Source: Sinisalibacter lacisalsi (GTDB taxonomy: Bacteria; Pseudomonadota; Alphaproteobacteria; Rhodobacterales; Rhodobacteraceae). Taken from it: a DNA stretch of 64,000 nucleotides. This document shows positions 1-11,388 of the stretch, in pieces (the stretch's first letter is position 1; the number at the start of each line of letters is the position of its first letter). The notes under the pieces were generated by a model. It was not told where the DNA came from, made no database searches, and saw nothing but the letters and a program-made list of their open reading frames with translations. The DNA lies in assembly GCF_014640115.1 (NCBI RefSeq), contig NZ_BMGI01000002.1, forward strand, positions 496,001 to 560,000. Reading direction: 5' to 3'. Position numbers and translations under genes: made by a program.

Positions 1-30
1 GCCGTCGGGTTGATCGGTAGGTCTGACGCC

Positions 31-603
31 TCAGGCCCGCAATTCGCGCAGCACCGCGCCATAGCCGCCGTCGCGCTCGAACTCGCGCTCGTGCGGCGTG
101 TCGGGGCGCGCCAGCGCGGCGTTGCGGTAGGGGAACCGGCCGTAGCGGCGGATCACTTCGCGATGCGCCTTGGCGTGCTCGAGATTTGCGGCGCCGGTCT
201 CGGGCATCCGCGTGAGCATCAGCCGCACGCAGCGGTCCTGATCGGTCTGGCTCTCGGAGTGCATCAGCGGCAGATAGAGGAACTGCCGCGCCGGCTCGTC
301 GATCTTCATGTCCCAGCCCTTGTCGATCGCGCATTTGGCCGCCGCCAGCGCCGGCTTGTCGGAGGAGAAGGCGCGGCCCTCACCCCGGAACATGTTGCGC
401 GGGAACTGGTCGAGCAGGATCACGTAGGCCAGAACGCCGGACGGATAGGTCAGCCAAAGCGAATAGGCCCCCTCCTGCGCCTTGCGCCAGGCGGATTCGA
501 ACCGCTCGCGGATACGCGCGTCGAGCGCCTCGTCGGTCTTGTACCATCCTTCGGGTCCAACCTCGTCGAGCCAGAACGCCAGTATGTCTTCGGGTGTCGC
601 CAT
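31..603 (-). CDS. DUF924 family protein
   Basis: This 190-residue protein belongs to the DUF924 (COG3803) family, a cytoplasmic helical, TPR-like fold with no established biochemical role. The family signature LDQFPRNMFRG is at residues 64-74, and FLYLPLMHSE starts near residue 108. I chose the ATG at 603 over an in-frame start at 672 because GGAGG lies just ahead of it and the family usually begins with an ATPEDILAFW-like stretch. It points the same way as the MFS gene upstream (82 bases between them), so cotranscription is possible. Nothing in the sequence links the two functions. The gene is well supported; its function is unknown. Confidence 0.9.
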   Translation of the reverse strand: MATPEDILAFWLDEVGPEGWYKTDEALDARIRERFESAWRKAQEGAYSLWLTYPSGVLAYVILLDQFPRNMFRGEGRAFSSDKPALAAAKCAIDKGWDMKIDEPARQFLYLPLMHSESQTDQDRCVRLMLTRMPETGAANLEHAKAHREVIRRYGRFPYRNAALARPDTPHEREFERDGGYGAVLRELRA

Positions 604-684
604 CGCCCCATGCCTCCTTGCCTGCCATGCCCCGGGCGATTCCAGCGTTACAAAAGTTTCACATCCACGCAAGCCGATTTCGGA

Positions 685-1974
685 TTATTGCGCGACTGTT
701 TGCGTATCTGTGTCCGCGCTGCCTTCTTCGCCGGCATCCTCAACCGCGTCTGCATAATACTCCTGCGCCATGTCGACAGCGACCGGCGAGGCCGAGGGCA
801 GAACCGCGGCGTAGCTTTGGGTTTCGGTCACCGCCGGCGCCGCGCGGCGGGTGGTGCGCCACAGGCCGTAGCCGACGAGCAGGAGCATCATCACCGCGAG
901 GTAGATGAAAAACCCCTGTGGGCCGATCACCGTCATCGCCCAGCCGGTCACCAGCGGCCCGGCCACCGCGCCGACGCCGTTGACGAACATCAGGCCCGCC
1001 GAGGCCGCGGCCATGTCGTCGACCTCGAGGAAGTCGTTGGTATAGGCAAGGAGCAGCGCGTAGAGCGGGTTCGAGGTGCCGCCGACGAGGAAGGCGGCCA
1101 CGATCAGCGCCGGGTAACTGCCCGAGAAGATCACCGGCACCAGCGCCGCCGTCGCGCCAAGCCCCGCGACGGTCAGGATCAGGCTGCGGCGGTCGACCCG
1201 GTCGGAGATCCAGCCGATCGGGTATTGCATCACCAGGCCGCCGACGTAGATCATCGCGATGAAGAATGACAACCGCCCGATGCTGAGCCCGATCTGGCTG
1301 GCGAACACCGCCGCCATGCCGAACAGCGCGGAAAACACCGCGCCCATGATCATGATCCCCACCACGCCCAGCGGCGAGATCCGCACCAGGTCGCGCAGCG
1401 TCATCCGCCGCGCGGTGGCGAAGGCCGGGGTCGGGCTCACCGAGAGCAGGATCGGGGCGAAGGCAAGCGACACCAGCACCGAGGGCAGGATGAACAGCAG
1501 ATACCCGCCCGGGTCGGCCAGCACCACGAGGCCCTGCGCCGCGATGATGCCGATCATCTGCACGATGAGGTAGAGCGAGAGCGCCTTGCCCCGGTTCTGG
1601 TTGGTCGCGGCGTTGTTGAGCCAGCTTTCGGCGGTGACGTAGACGCCGGAGAAGGAAAAGCCGATCGCCACCCGCAGCAGCGTCCAGGCGATCGGGTCGG
1701 TGATCACCGGAAACAGGATCAGCGCGGCCGAGATGAAACTGCCGAGCGCGGCGAAGACACGCACGTGCCCGACCCGCCGGATCAGCCATGGCGTGGCCCG
1801 CGAACCGCCGAGAAAACCGGCGAAATAGCCCGACATCACCACCGACATCTCGTAGGTGGAAAACCCCTCGATCGCGCCACGCAGGCCAAGCAGCGTGCCC
1901 TGGATGCCGTTGCCGACCATCAGCAGCATCACCCCAATCAGGAGCGCCCAGGAGCTTTTTAGAACGTCAAGCAT
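685..1974 (-). CDS. MFS transporter (YcaD-like)
   Basis: This 429-residue inner-membrane protein has about 12 hydrophobic segments and is a major facilitator superfamily permease. A motif-A-like loop RATPWLIRRVGHVR follows segment 2, and the matching loop PIGWISDRVDRRSL lies in the second half, as expected for the two-fold MFS repeat. The segment ESWLNNAATNQNRGKALSLY after TM4 resembles the YcaD branch, whose substrates are unknown. The last 50 or so residues form an acidic cytoplasmic tail. The ATG at 1974 is preceded by AGAGGTGG. The neighbouring DUF924 gene lies downstream on the same strand. Substrate cannot be inferred. Confidence 0.9.
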   Translation of the reverse strand: MLDVLKSSWALLIGVMLLMVGNGIQGTLLGLRGAIEGFSTYEMSVVMSGYFAGFLGGSRATPWLIRRVGHVRVFAALGSFISAALILFPVITDPIAWTLLRVAIGFSFSGVYVTAESWLNNAATNQNRGKALSLYLIVQMIGIIAAQGLVVLADPGGYLLFILPSVLVSLAFAPILLSVSPTPAFATARRMTLRDLVRISPLGVVGIMIMGAVFSALFGMAAVFASQIGLSIGRLSFFIAMIYVGGLVMQYPIGWISDRVDRRSLILTVAGLGATAALVPVIFSGSYPALIVAAFLVGGTSNPLYALLLAYTNDFLEVDDMAAASAGLMFVNGVGAVAGPLVTGWAMTVIGPQGFFIYLAVMMLLLVGYGLWRTTRRAAPAVTETQSYAAVLPSASPVAVDMAQEYYADAVEDAGEEGSADTDTQTVAQ

Positions 1975-2171
1975 GGCCCACCTCTAGCAGATACCGCCGC
2001 GCCGTAGCATCCCGTGTCCCACCCGTCGCCTGGAAAACGACTCGACTGCGCGAAAAAACGCCGGCGCCCTCATCCCGACGAAGAGATGTCCGCCCCTCGC
2101 CGCCGCAGGGTTGCCGAAGGCGCAGCGGATGTTTCGCCAAGGGGGTGGCAAGCGCCGCCCGGCTTGCCGCT

Positions 2172-2801
2172 TCAGAGCGAGGTCACCCAGAGGATGGTGG
2201 CATCCTCCTCGCTGGTCGAGATCACGTTATGGCCCATCGAGGCATCGTAATAGGCGCTGTCGCCCCGGCGCATCTCGACCGGCTCGTAGAACTCGGTGAT
2301 CAGCCGGATCGCCCCGGTGAGCACGTAGAGAAATTCCTCGCCGTCATGGCGCACCCAGCCGTCGAACTCGTCGAAACTGCGCGCGCGCACCCTCGCGCGA
2401 TAGGGCAGCATCGCCTTCTTGGTAAGCGCACCGGCGAGCAGCTCGTGCTCGTAGGTGGCGGTGGGATGGGCCTGGCCCTCGCCAGTTTTCGTCACCGTCA
2501 TCCGGCCCGACACCTTGGCGTCGCGCGGCGGCGTGAAAAGTTGAGGCACCGAGATTTCCAGCCCCACGGCAAGCTTTTTCAGCGCCTCGTAGGTCGGGCT
2601 CATCTGGCCGTTCTCGATCTTCGACAGCGTCGAGCGCGCGAGCCCGGCCTGGCTGGCGGCCTGTTCCAGCGTCCAGCCGCGCGACTTGCGCAGGGAGCGC
2701 ACCCGTTCGCCGAGGTTGAGCGGCTGCGGGTCCGGCGCATCGTGGCCCGACTGGCGGGCAAGCTGGATCAGGTTGGGTTCTGGCGGGATCACGGGTTCCA
2801 T
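2172..2801 (-). CDS. XRE-family regulator with C-terminal cupin
   Basis: This 209-residue DNA-binding regulator has a helix-turn-helix of the Cro/CI type at about residues 33-85 (LRKSRGWTLEQAASQAGLA, then STLSKIENGQMSPT) and a small cupin beta-barrel at about 130-205 that probably senses a ligand (VRHDGEEFLYVLTGAI). HTH-cupin proteins of this kind usually regulate an adjacent catabolic or transport gene. Here the start codons of this gene and the acyl-CoA synthetase are only 63 bases apart on opposite strands, so control of that gene and of itself is a reasonable inference. The frame stays open far upstream across the neighbouring gene, which is a high-GC artefact. The ATG at 2801 gives a family-typical N-terminus. 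Confidence 0.9.
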   Translation of the reverse strand: MEPVIPPEPNLIQLARQSGHDAPDPQPLNLGERVRSLRKSRGWTLEQAASQAGLARSTLSKIENGQMSPTYEALKKLAVGLEISVPQLFTPPRDAKVSGRMTVTKTGEGQAHPTATYEHELLAGALTKKAMLPYRARVRARSFDEFDGWVRHDGEEFLYVLTGAIRLITEFYEPVEMRRGDSAYYDASMGHNVISTSEEDATILWVTSL

Positions 2802-2864
2802 GGCGCTTGATATACGCCCGCGCGCGGCACTTGCAAGCGCAGGCCCGGGCGGCATAGTGGCCCC

Positions 2865-4430
2865 ATGCTCTCCGTCGATGCGCCCGGACCCGCCCTCCCC
2901 CCGCCGCCCGGCCGGTTCAACCTCGCGGCCTACGTGCTCGCGGGCGGCGCGGCCACGCCCGGCAAGGTGGCGCTGTCGATCCTCGGCGCCGATGCGCCGG
3001 AGGATTGGACCTATGCCCGCCTCGCCCGCGCCGTGGGCGGGATCGCCGGCGGGCTCGCCGCGATGGGGCTCGCGCCCGGCGACAGGGTGCTGCTGCGGCT
3101 GGGCAACACGGTGGAATTCCCCCTCGCCTTTCTCGGCTGCATCGCGGCCGGGCTGGTGCCGGTGCCCACCTCCTCGCAGCTCACGACGCCCGAGATCGGG
3201 CCGATGGCGGCGCTGGTCGCGCCCCGGCTGATCGTGGCGGGGCCGGGCATCGCCCTGCCCGACCCTCTGCCCTGCCCTGTGCTGACCGAGGCGGAGCTGC
3301 ACGATCTGGCCGCCCACGCCCCCGAAGCGCCGCGCCTCGGCGACCCCGAGCGCCCGGCCTACGCGGTGTTCACCTCCGGCACCTCCGGCCGCCCCCGCGC
3401 CGTGCTCCACGCCCACCGCGCGATCTGGGCGCGGCGGATGATGTGGAACGGCTGGTACGGGTTGCGCCCCGACGACCGGCTGATGCACGCCGGCGCCTTC
3501 AACTGGACCTATACCCTCGGCACCGGGCTGATGGACCCGTGGAGCCGGGGCGCCACGGCGTTGATCCCGGCCGCCGGCACAGCGCCCGCCGACCTGCCGG
3601 CGCTGGTCGCCGAACACGGCGCGACGATCTTCGCCGCCGCGCCCGGGGTGTATCGCCAGATGCTGCGCGCGGGCCTGCCGCCCCTGCCCCGGCTGCGCCA
3701 CGGGCTCTCGGCGGGCGAGAAACTGGCCGACCCGATCCGGCACGCCTGGCAAGTGGCCACCGGCACGGCATTGCACGAGGCCTTCGGCATGTCGGAATGT
3801 TCCACCTTCGTCTCCGGCAACCCGGCCCGGCCCGCACCAGAGGGGGCGCTCGGCCACGCACAGCCCGGCCGCCGCGTGGCGGTGCTGGGAGACGACGGCG
3901 CGCCGGTGCCGCGCGGCACGCCCGGCCTGCTCGCGGTGGACGCCGCCGACCCGGGGTTGATGCTCGGCTATCTCGGGGCGCCCGAGGCCACCGCCGCGCG
4001 GTTTCGCGGCGGCTGGTTCGTCACCGGCGACCGCGTGGCGATGGCGCCGGACGGCGCGCTGCGCTACCTCGGGCGCGACGACGACATGATGAACGCCGGC
4101 GGCTACCGGGTGTCGCCGGTCGAGGTGGAGGCGGCGATGGCGGCGCATCCGGGGGTGCACGAGGCGGCCTGCGTCGAGGTCGCGGTGAGCGAGAGCGCCA
4201 GCGTGATCGGCTGTTTCTACGTGCCCGAGGCGGGGCCGGTGGCCGAGACGGCGCTCTCGGCCCATGCCCATGCGCGGCTCGCGCATTACAAGTGCCCGCG
4301 CCTCTTCGTGGCCGTCGACACCCTGCCGCGCGGGGCCAACAACAAGCTCCTGCGCCGCGCGCTCCGCCGCAAGCTGGAGTCGGGCGAGATCGCGCTGCCC
4401 GCGCCGCCGGGCCGCAACCCGGCCGGATGA
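2865..4430 (+). CDS. AMP-dependent acyl/aryl-CoA synthetase
   Basis: This 521-residue member of the ANL superfamily activates a carboxylic acid to an acyl-adenylate and then to its CoA thioester. The P-loop TSGTSGRPRAV is at about residues 168-178, the A5 motif EAFGMSEC near 304, TGDRV near 386, the hinge region GGYRVSPVEVE near 410, and the A10 lysine in NNKLLRRAL near 491. The shape of the pocket region (MHAGAFNWTYTLGTGLMDPW) resembles benzoate/aryl-CoA or medium-chain ligases, but I cannot name the substrate. The gene is divergent from the HTH-cupin regulator. No other catabolic gene is adjacent, so the pathway is unclear. Confidence 0.9.
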   Translation: MLSVDAPGPALPPPPGRFNLAAYVLAGGAATPGKVALSILGADAPEDWTYARLARAVGGIAGGLAAMGLAPGDRVLLRLGNTVEFPLAFLGCIAAGLVPVPTSSQLTTPEIGPMAALVAPRLIVAGPGIALPDPLPCPVLTEAELHDLAAHAPEAPRLGDPERPAYAVFTSGTSGRPRAVLHAHRAIWARRMMWNGWYGLRPDDRLMHAGAFNWTYTLGTGLMDPWSRGATALIPAAGTAPADLPALVAEHGATIFAAAPGVYRQMLRAGLPPLPRLRHGLSAGEKLADPIRHAWQVATGTALHEAFGMSECSTFVSGNPARPAPEGALGHAQPGRRVAVLGDDGAPVPRGTPGLLAVDAADPGLMLGYLGAPEATAARFRGGWFVTGDRVAMAPDGALRYLGRDDDMMNAGGYRVSPVEVEAAMAAHPGVHEAACVEVAVSESASVIGCFYVPEAGPVAETALSAHAHARLAHYKCPRLFVAVDTLPRGANNKLLRRALRRKLESGEIALPAPPGRNPAG

Positions 4431-4443
4431 GGCCGCGCCGCCG

Positions 4444-4862
4444 TCAGTCGCGCGCCCGCGCGGCGGCGAGCAGATCGGCAACCCCCTCCGACAGCGGCAG
4501 GGCCCCGTCGTGAATATCGGCGTCGGCCACCCAGCGCGCGGCGGCGGCATCGTCGGCGGCGCAAAGCGCGCCGCGCGCATCTTCGCAGGCCACCGCGACG
4601 AGGAAGAAATGGTAGAGCAGCCGCCCGTCGGGCGCGTGGTGCAGGATCTCCTTGCTGCCAAGCTGGGGCCCGGCGCTGGCTCTGAGCCCGGTTTCCTCCA
4701 TGAGTTCGCGCAGGGCCGCCTCGGCCACGGTTTCGCCCGGCTCCACCTTGCCGCCGGGAAAGCCCCACAGCCCCTGGTCGGGCGGGTTGGCGCGCTGCAC
4801 CAGGAGCGCCTCGCCGGGCCGGAGCGCCACCGCGAGCACCCCCAGCACCGGCGCGGCGGGGC

Positions 4863-4866
<4 letters not shown>
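4444..4866 (-). CDS. Nudix hydrolase, MutT/CTP-pyrophosphohydrolase-like
   Basis: This 140-residue Nudix protein carries the full Nudix box, G39-x5-E45-x7-R53-E54-L-M-E57-E58-T-G60-L, so the Mg-binding and catalytic residues are present. Family members hydrolyse nucleoside diphosphates linked to another moiety, for example ADP-ribose, oxidised dNTPs or NDP-sugars. The exact substrate cannot be read from the sequence. The start codon overlaps the uvrA stop as ATGA (4863-4866), which indicates translational coupling and cotranscription with uvrA. This would put the protein in a DNA-damage context if the SOS box upstream of uvrA controls both. The 3' end is convergent with the acyl-CoA synthetase, 13 bases apart. 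Confidence 0.93.
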
Positions 4867-7727
<2,861 letters not shown>

Positions 7728-7790
7728 GGGCCACCTCGTCTGACCCGGCCTTGATACGCCAAAGCGCGCGGGCCGCCAATCGGAAAAAGA

Positions 7791-7805
7791 GAACGAAAGC
7801 GGAAC
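7791..7805. promoter_or_regulatory. Candidate LexA (SOS) box upstream of uvrA
   Basis: The sequence is GAAC-N7-GAAC, read as GTTC-N7-GTTC on the uvrA strand. A GTTC-N7-GTTC direct repeat is the recognised LexA operator of alphaproteobacteria, and uvrA is a classical target. It sits 64 bases before the uvrA start codon, a normal operator distance. It also lies 85 bases ahead of the divergent VWA-domain gene, so both could be damage-inducible. Confidence 0.8.
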
Positions 7806-7890
7806 CCGGCTGCGCCGGAATGCCCTCTCCCCAAGCTCGTGATACATGGCTTACAATAACGCAGGTTCAACCCCCGTCACGGAGCCCGAC

Positions 7891-9312
7891 ATGCTGCGCC
7901 TCATCGCCTTTCTGCTCATCTTCCCCGCCGCGCTCCTGGCCCAGGGCGCGCCGAAGACCATCCTCGTGCTCGACGGCTCCGGCTCGATGTGGGGCCAGGT
8001 CGACGGAGTGAACAAGATCGTGATCGCGCGCGAGGTGATCGAGGGGCTGCTGACGACGCTGCCCCCCGAGCAGGAACTGGGGCTGATGAGCTACGGCCAC
8101 CGCCGCAAGGGCGATTGCGCCGACATCGAACTGCTGATCGCGCCGGGCACCGACCGGGCGGCGATTCTCGACGCGGTGAACGCGATCAACCCGCGCGGCA
8201 TGACCCCGCTTTCCGACGCCGTGATCGCCGCCGCCGAGGCGCTGCGCTACACCGAGGAGGCGGCGACGGTGATCCTCGTTTCCGACGGGATCGAAACCTG
8301 CGACCGCGATCCCTGCGCGGTGGGCCGCGCGCTGGAGGCCGCGGGCGTGGGCTTCACCGCGCACGTGGTCGGCTTCGATGTCGCGGGCGAGCCCGAGGCG
8401 CTGGCGCAGCTGCAATGCCTCGCGGAGGAGACCGGGGGGATGTTCCGCACCGCCGCCAATGCCGAGGAACTGGCGCGTGCGCTCGACGTGGTGGTGCGCA
8501 CCCCGGACCCGGCGCCGGACCCCGCCCGCGTGACCTTCCAGGCGCTCGACGGCGCGCAGGGGCGGGTGATCCGCGACGGGCTGGTCTGGTTCGTCGAGAC
8601 CGACGCGGCGGGCGTGGTGCTCGACAATGACGCCAGCGCGCCCGAGCCGGTGGTTTCGCTGCTGCCCGGCGAAGGGCGGGCCGAGGTGCTGCGGCTGGCC
8701 GACGAGGCGGTTGCCGAGGCGCGGTTCACCGTCGGCGCCACGCCGCTCACGGTCACGCTGGTGCTGCCCGAGTTCCGCCCGCCGGCCCGCGTCTCGCCCC
8801 CCGCCGAGGCCCCCGCCGGGGCGACGATCCCGGTCGCGTGGACCGGGCCGGATGCGCCCGACGATTACATCTCGGTCGCCGAGGCCGGCGCGCCGGAAGG
8901 CAGCCGCACCAGCAAGGTGTTCACCGAGCGGGGCAACCCGGCGATCCTGCGCCTGCCGATGATGCCGGGCGACTACGAAATCCGTTACGTTCTGCGCGAG
9001 GGCCTGCAGGTTCTGGCGATGCAGCCGATCACCCTCACCGAAGTCACCGCCGCGCTCGACGCCCCCGCCAGCCTGCCCGCCGGGAGCGAAATCAGCGTCG
9101 GCTGGGACGGGCCGGATTATGACCGCGACTTCATCGCCATCGCCCGGCCCGACGCGCCCGATACCGGCTTCGAAGTGCGCGCCTATACCGGCAACGGAAA
9201 CCCGGCGCGGTTCAGGGCCCCGGCAACGCCCGGCGACTACGAGCTGCGTTACGTCGGCAACGACAACGGCACCCGGGTGCTCGCCCGGCAGCCGCTCACG
9301 CTCACCGAGTAG
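7891..9312 (+). CDS. Secreted VWA-domain protein with two tandem C-terminal repeats
   Basis: This 473-residue exported protein has a signal peptide at residues 1-18 (LIAFLLIFPAALLAQG). A von Willebrand factor A domain follows at about 22-195, with an intact MIDAS motif D28-G-S-G-S and a TPLSDAV threonine, so metal-dependent protein binding is expected. A beta-rich linker is followed by two homologous segments of about 79 residues (306-384 and 394-473). Both run from PAG, through a GPD turn, to PGDYE(I/L)RYV and end in TLTE. The ATG at 7891 is preferred over one at 7846 because it gives a clean signal peptide and has GGAG upstream. The role is unknown; adhesion or envelope-complex assembly is possible. 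Confidence 0.9.
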   Translation: MLRLIAFLLIFPAALLAQGAPKTILVLDGSGSMWGQVDGVNKIVIAREVIEGLLTTLPPEQELGLMSYGHRRKGDCADIELLIAPGTDRAAILDAVNAINPRGMTPLSDAVIAAAEALRYTEEAATVILVSDGIETCDRDPCAVGRALEAAGVGFTAHVVGFDVAGEPEALAQLQCLAEETGGMFRTAANAEELARALDVVVRTPDPAPDPARVTFQALDGAQGRVIRDGLVWFVETDAAGVVLDNDASAPEPVVSLLPGEGRAEVLRLADEAVAEARFTVGATPLTVTLVLPEFRPPARVSPPAEAPAGATIPVAWTGPDAPDDYISVAEAGAPEGSRTSKVFTERGNPAILRLPMMPGDYEIRYVLREGLQVLAMQPITLTEVTAALDAPASLPAGSEISVGWDGPDYDRDFIAIARPDAPDTGFEVRAYTGNGNPARFRAPATPGDYELRYVGNDNGTRVLARQPLTLTE

Positions 9313-9410
9313 CACGCCCCAGGCGTCGCACGACCACGGCGGCGCCGACGCCTTCGCCCGACCGGCCGGGCCACCTTTCCCTGCGCGGCAATCCCCGTTA
9401 CCAAAGGGGC

Positions 9411-10079
9411 ATGGTCAAACTCGTCATCTTCTCCGATCCGATCTGCCCGTGGTGCTACATCGGCAAGGCCCGCCTCGACCGCGCGCTCGAGGCGCGGCCC
9501 ATGCACCCGTTCGAGGTGGAATGGCATCCCTTCATGCTGAACCCCGACATGCCGCCCGGCGGGATGGACCGGCGCGCCTACCTGGAAGCCAAGTTCGGCG
9601 GCCAGGAGGGCGCGGTGCGGGCCTATATGCCGATCGTCGACGAGGCCAGGAGCGCGGGGCTCAACCTCAACCTCGAAGCCATCGCCCGCACGCCGAGCAC
9701 GATCGACGCCCACCGCCTGATCCACTGGGCCGGACTGGAGGGGCGGCAGACGGCCGTGGTGTCGGCGCTGTTCCGGGCCTATTTCGTCGAGGGGCGCGAT
9801 ATCGGGGCGGCGGAGGTTCTCGTCGAGATCGCCGAACGCGCGGGCATGGACGGCGCGGTCACCGCCCGCCTGCTCGCCACCGAGGCCGATGCCGCCGACA
9901 TCCGCGCCCGCGATGCCGATGCGCGCGCCAGGGGCGTGCGCGCCGTGCCCACCTTCCTCGTGGCGGGCACCCACGTGGTGCCCGGCGCGCAACCCACCGC
10001 GCTGTGGCTGAACGTGATCGACGAGCTCGCCGGCGACGCCGCCGACGGGCCGGCGCAGGAAAGCGGGCCCACCGGCTGA
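9411..10079 (+). CDS. DsbA-family oxidoreductase (FrnE-like)
   Basis: This 222-residue cytoplasmic thioredoxin-fold protein of the DSBA/FrnE group has the active-site pair C12-P-W-C15 straight after the first strand (LVIFSDPICPWCY) and the cis-proline loop VRAVPTFLV near residue 180. There is no signal peptide, unlike periplasmic DsbA. Characterised relatives are FrnE of Deinococcus (redox defence) and glutathione-dependent isomerases; the two active-site cysteines favour the oxidoreductase role. It precedes the Bcr/CflA-type transporter by 70 bases on the same strand and may share its transcript. The C-terminal 15 residues are low complexity. Confidence 0.9.
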   Translation: MVKLVIFSDPICPWCYIGKARLDRALEARPMHPFEVEWHPFMLNPDMPPGGMDRRAYLEAKFGGQEGAVRAYMPIVDEARSAGLNLNLEAIARTPSTIDAHRLIHWAGLEGRQTAVVSALFRAYFVEGRDIGAAEVLVEIAERAGMDGAVTARLLATEADAADIRARDADARARGVRAVPTFLVAGTHVVPGAQPTALWLNVIDELAGDAADGPAQESGPTG

Positions 10080-10149
10080 ACCCGGCCGCTGGCCTCTGGC
10101 CATTCCCGGCAGCTTGCGGCAAAGAGGGGGCTCGAAAAGGACCCCCCCG

Positions 10150-11379
10150 ATGCCACGTCTGCTCGCGCCCACGCGCCCCCTGCCCTTTGGCGAACTTGTG
10201 CTGCTGCTCGCGGCGCTGATGTCGATGATGGCTTTCGCCATCGATTCGATCCTGCCCGCCCTGCCCGAGATCGCCGCCGAATTCACCCCGCAGGATGCCT
10301 CGCGGGCGCAACTGGTGATCGCCGCCTTCATTCTCGGCACCGGGATCGGGCAATTCTTCATCGGCCCGTTCTCCGACAGTTACGGGCGGCGGCGCGCGCT
10401 GATGCTCGGCGTGGGCCTGTTCATCGCCGGCGCGCTCGGGGCGCGGGCGGCGGGGTCGATCGAGGCGCTGCTCGCCTTTCGGCTGTTGCAGGGCACCGGC
10501 GCGGCGGCGAGCCGGATCGTCAGCCAGGCGGTGATGCGCGACCTGTTCTCCGGCCGGGCGCAGGCGCGGGTGGGCTCGATCGTGTTCTCGTTCTTCGTCA
10601 TCGTGCCCGCGGTGGCGCCGATGATCGGGCAGCAGATCATCGCCTTCGTCGGCTGGCGCGGGCTGTTTGCGAGCTACGGCTGGCTCGGCGCGGTGGTGCT
10701 GACCTGGTTCCTCCTGCGCCAGCCCGAGACGCTGCGCCCGGAGAACCGCCGCGCCTTCCGCCTCGGCCGGGTGCTGGTGGCGATGCGCGAGGTGCTGGCC
10801 ACCCCGGTGGCGCTGCGCTACCTGCTCGTCGCCAGCCTCGGTTTCGGCCAGCTCATGGCCTATATCTCCTCGGCGCAGCAGATCTACGTCGACGCTCTCG
10901 GCGCGGGCGACCGCTTCGTCTACTACTTCGCGGGCGTGGCGCTGATCTCGGGGCTGTCGGGCTTCATCAATTCCCGGCTGGTGATGCGGCTGGGAATGCG
11001 CCCGCTCGCCTCGGTCGCCTTCGCCAGCCAGGGGCTGATCGCGGCGGCGCTCGCCGTGCTCTGGCTGTCCGGCATCATCTCGGCGCTGCCGCAGGGCTGG
11101 CAACTGGTCATCTTCATCGCCTGGTCGGTCAGCCTGTTCTTCATGAACGGGCTCACCTTCGGCAACATCACCGCGCTGGCGATGGAGCCGCTCGGCCACA
11201 TCGCCGGCACCGCGAGCGCGGTGATCGGGGCGCTGTCGTCGATCCTGGCGGTCGCCATCGCCGCCCCCGTCGGGCTCGCCTACAACGGCACCCCCGGGCC
11301 GCTGCTCGCCGGGGCGGCGATCTGCTCCGTCCTCGCGCTGGCGCTGATCCGGGGCGATCGCGACCGGGTGCGCGGCTAG
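10150..11379 (+). CDS. Bcr/CflA-type MFS drug exporter
   Basis: This 409-residue protein has 12 transmembrane segments and belongs to the DHA1 family of drug:proton antiporters. The family pattern is clear: the TM1 stretch FAIDSILPALPEIAAEF, motif A GPFSDSYGRRRAL after TM2, and motif C-like residues in TM5 (IVPAVAPMIGQQI). Members export chloramphenicol, bicyclomycin, sulfonamides or cysteine-related metabolites; the natural substrate here is not known. The ATG at 10150 has AAAGGA ahead of it, and an upstream TTG at 10114 is less likely. Its end is convergent with the ACR3-like permease, 9 bases apart. Confidence 0.9.
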   Translation: MPRLLAPTRPLPFGELVLLLAALMSMMAFAIDSILPALPEIAAEFTPQDASRAQLVIAAFILGTGIGQFFIGPFSDSYGRRRALMLGVGLFIAGALGARAAGSIEALLAFRLLQGTGAAASRIVSQAVMRDLFSGRAQARVGSIVFSFFVIVPAVAPMIGQQIIAFVGWRGLFASYGWLGAVVLTWFLLRQPETLRPENRRAFRLGRVLVAMREVLATPVALRYLLVASLGFGQLMAYISSAQQIYVDALGAGDRFVYYFAGVALISGLSGFINSRLVMRLGMRPLASVAFASQGLIAAALAVLWLSGIISALPQGWQLVIFIAWSVSLFFMNGLTFGNITALAMEPLGHIAGTASAVIGALSSILAVAIAAPVGLAYNGTPGPLLAGAAICSVLALALIRGDRDRVRG

Positions 11380-11388
11380 GCGCCGGGC

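Noticed and set aside
2802-4661. In-frame extension of the XRE regulator across the acyl-CoA synthetase gene
   Set aside because: The added sequence is Arg/Gly/His-rich, antisense to a well-supported enzyme, and the family begins at the ATG at 2801.
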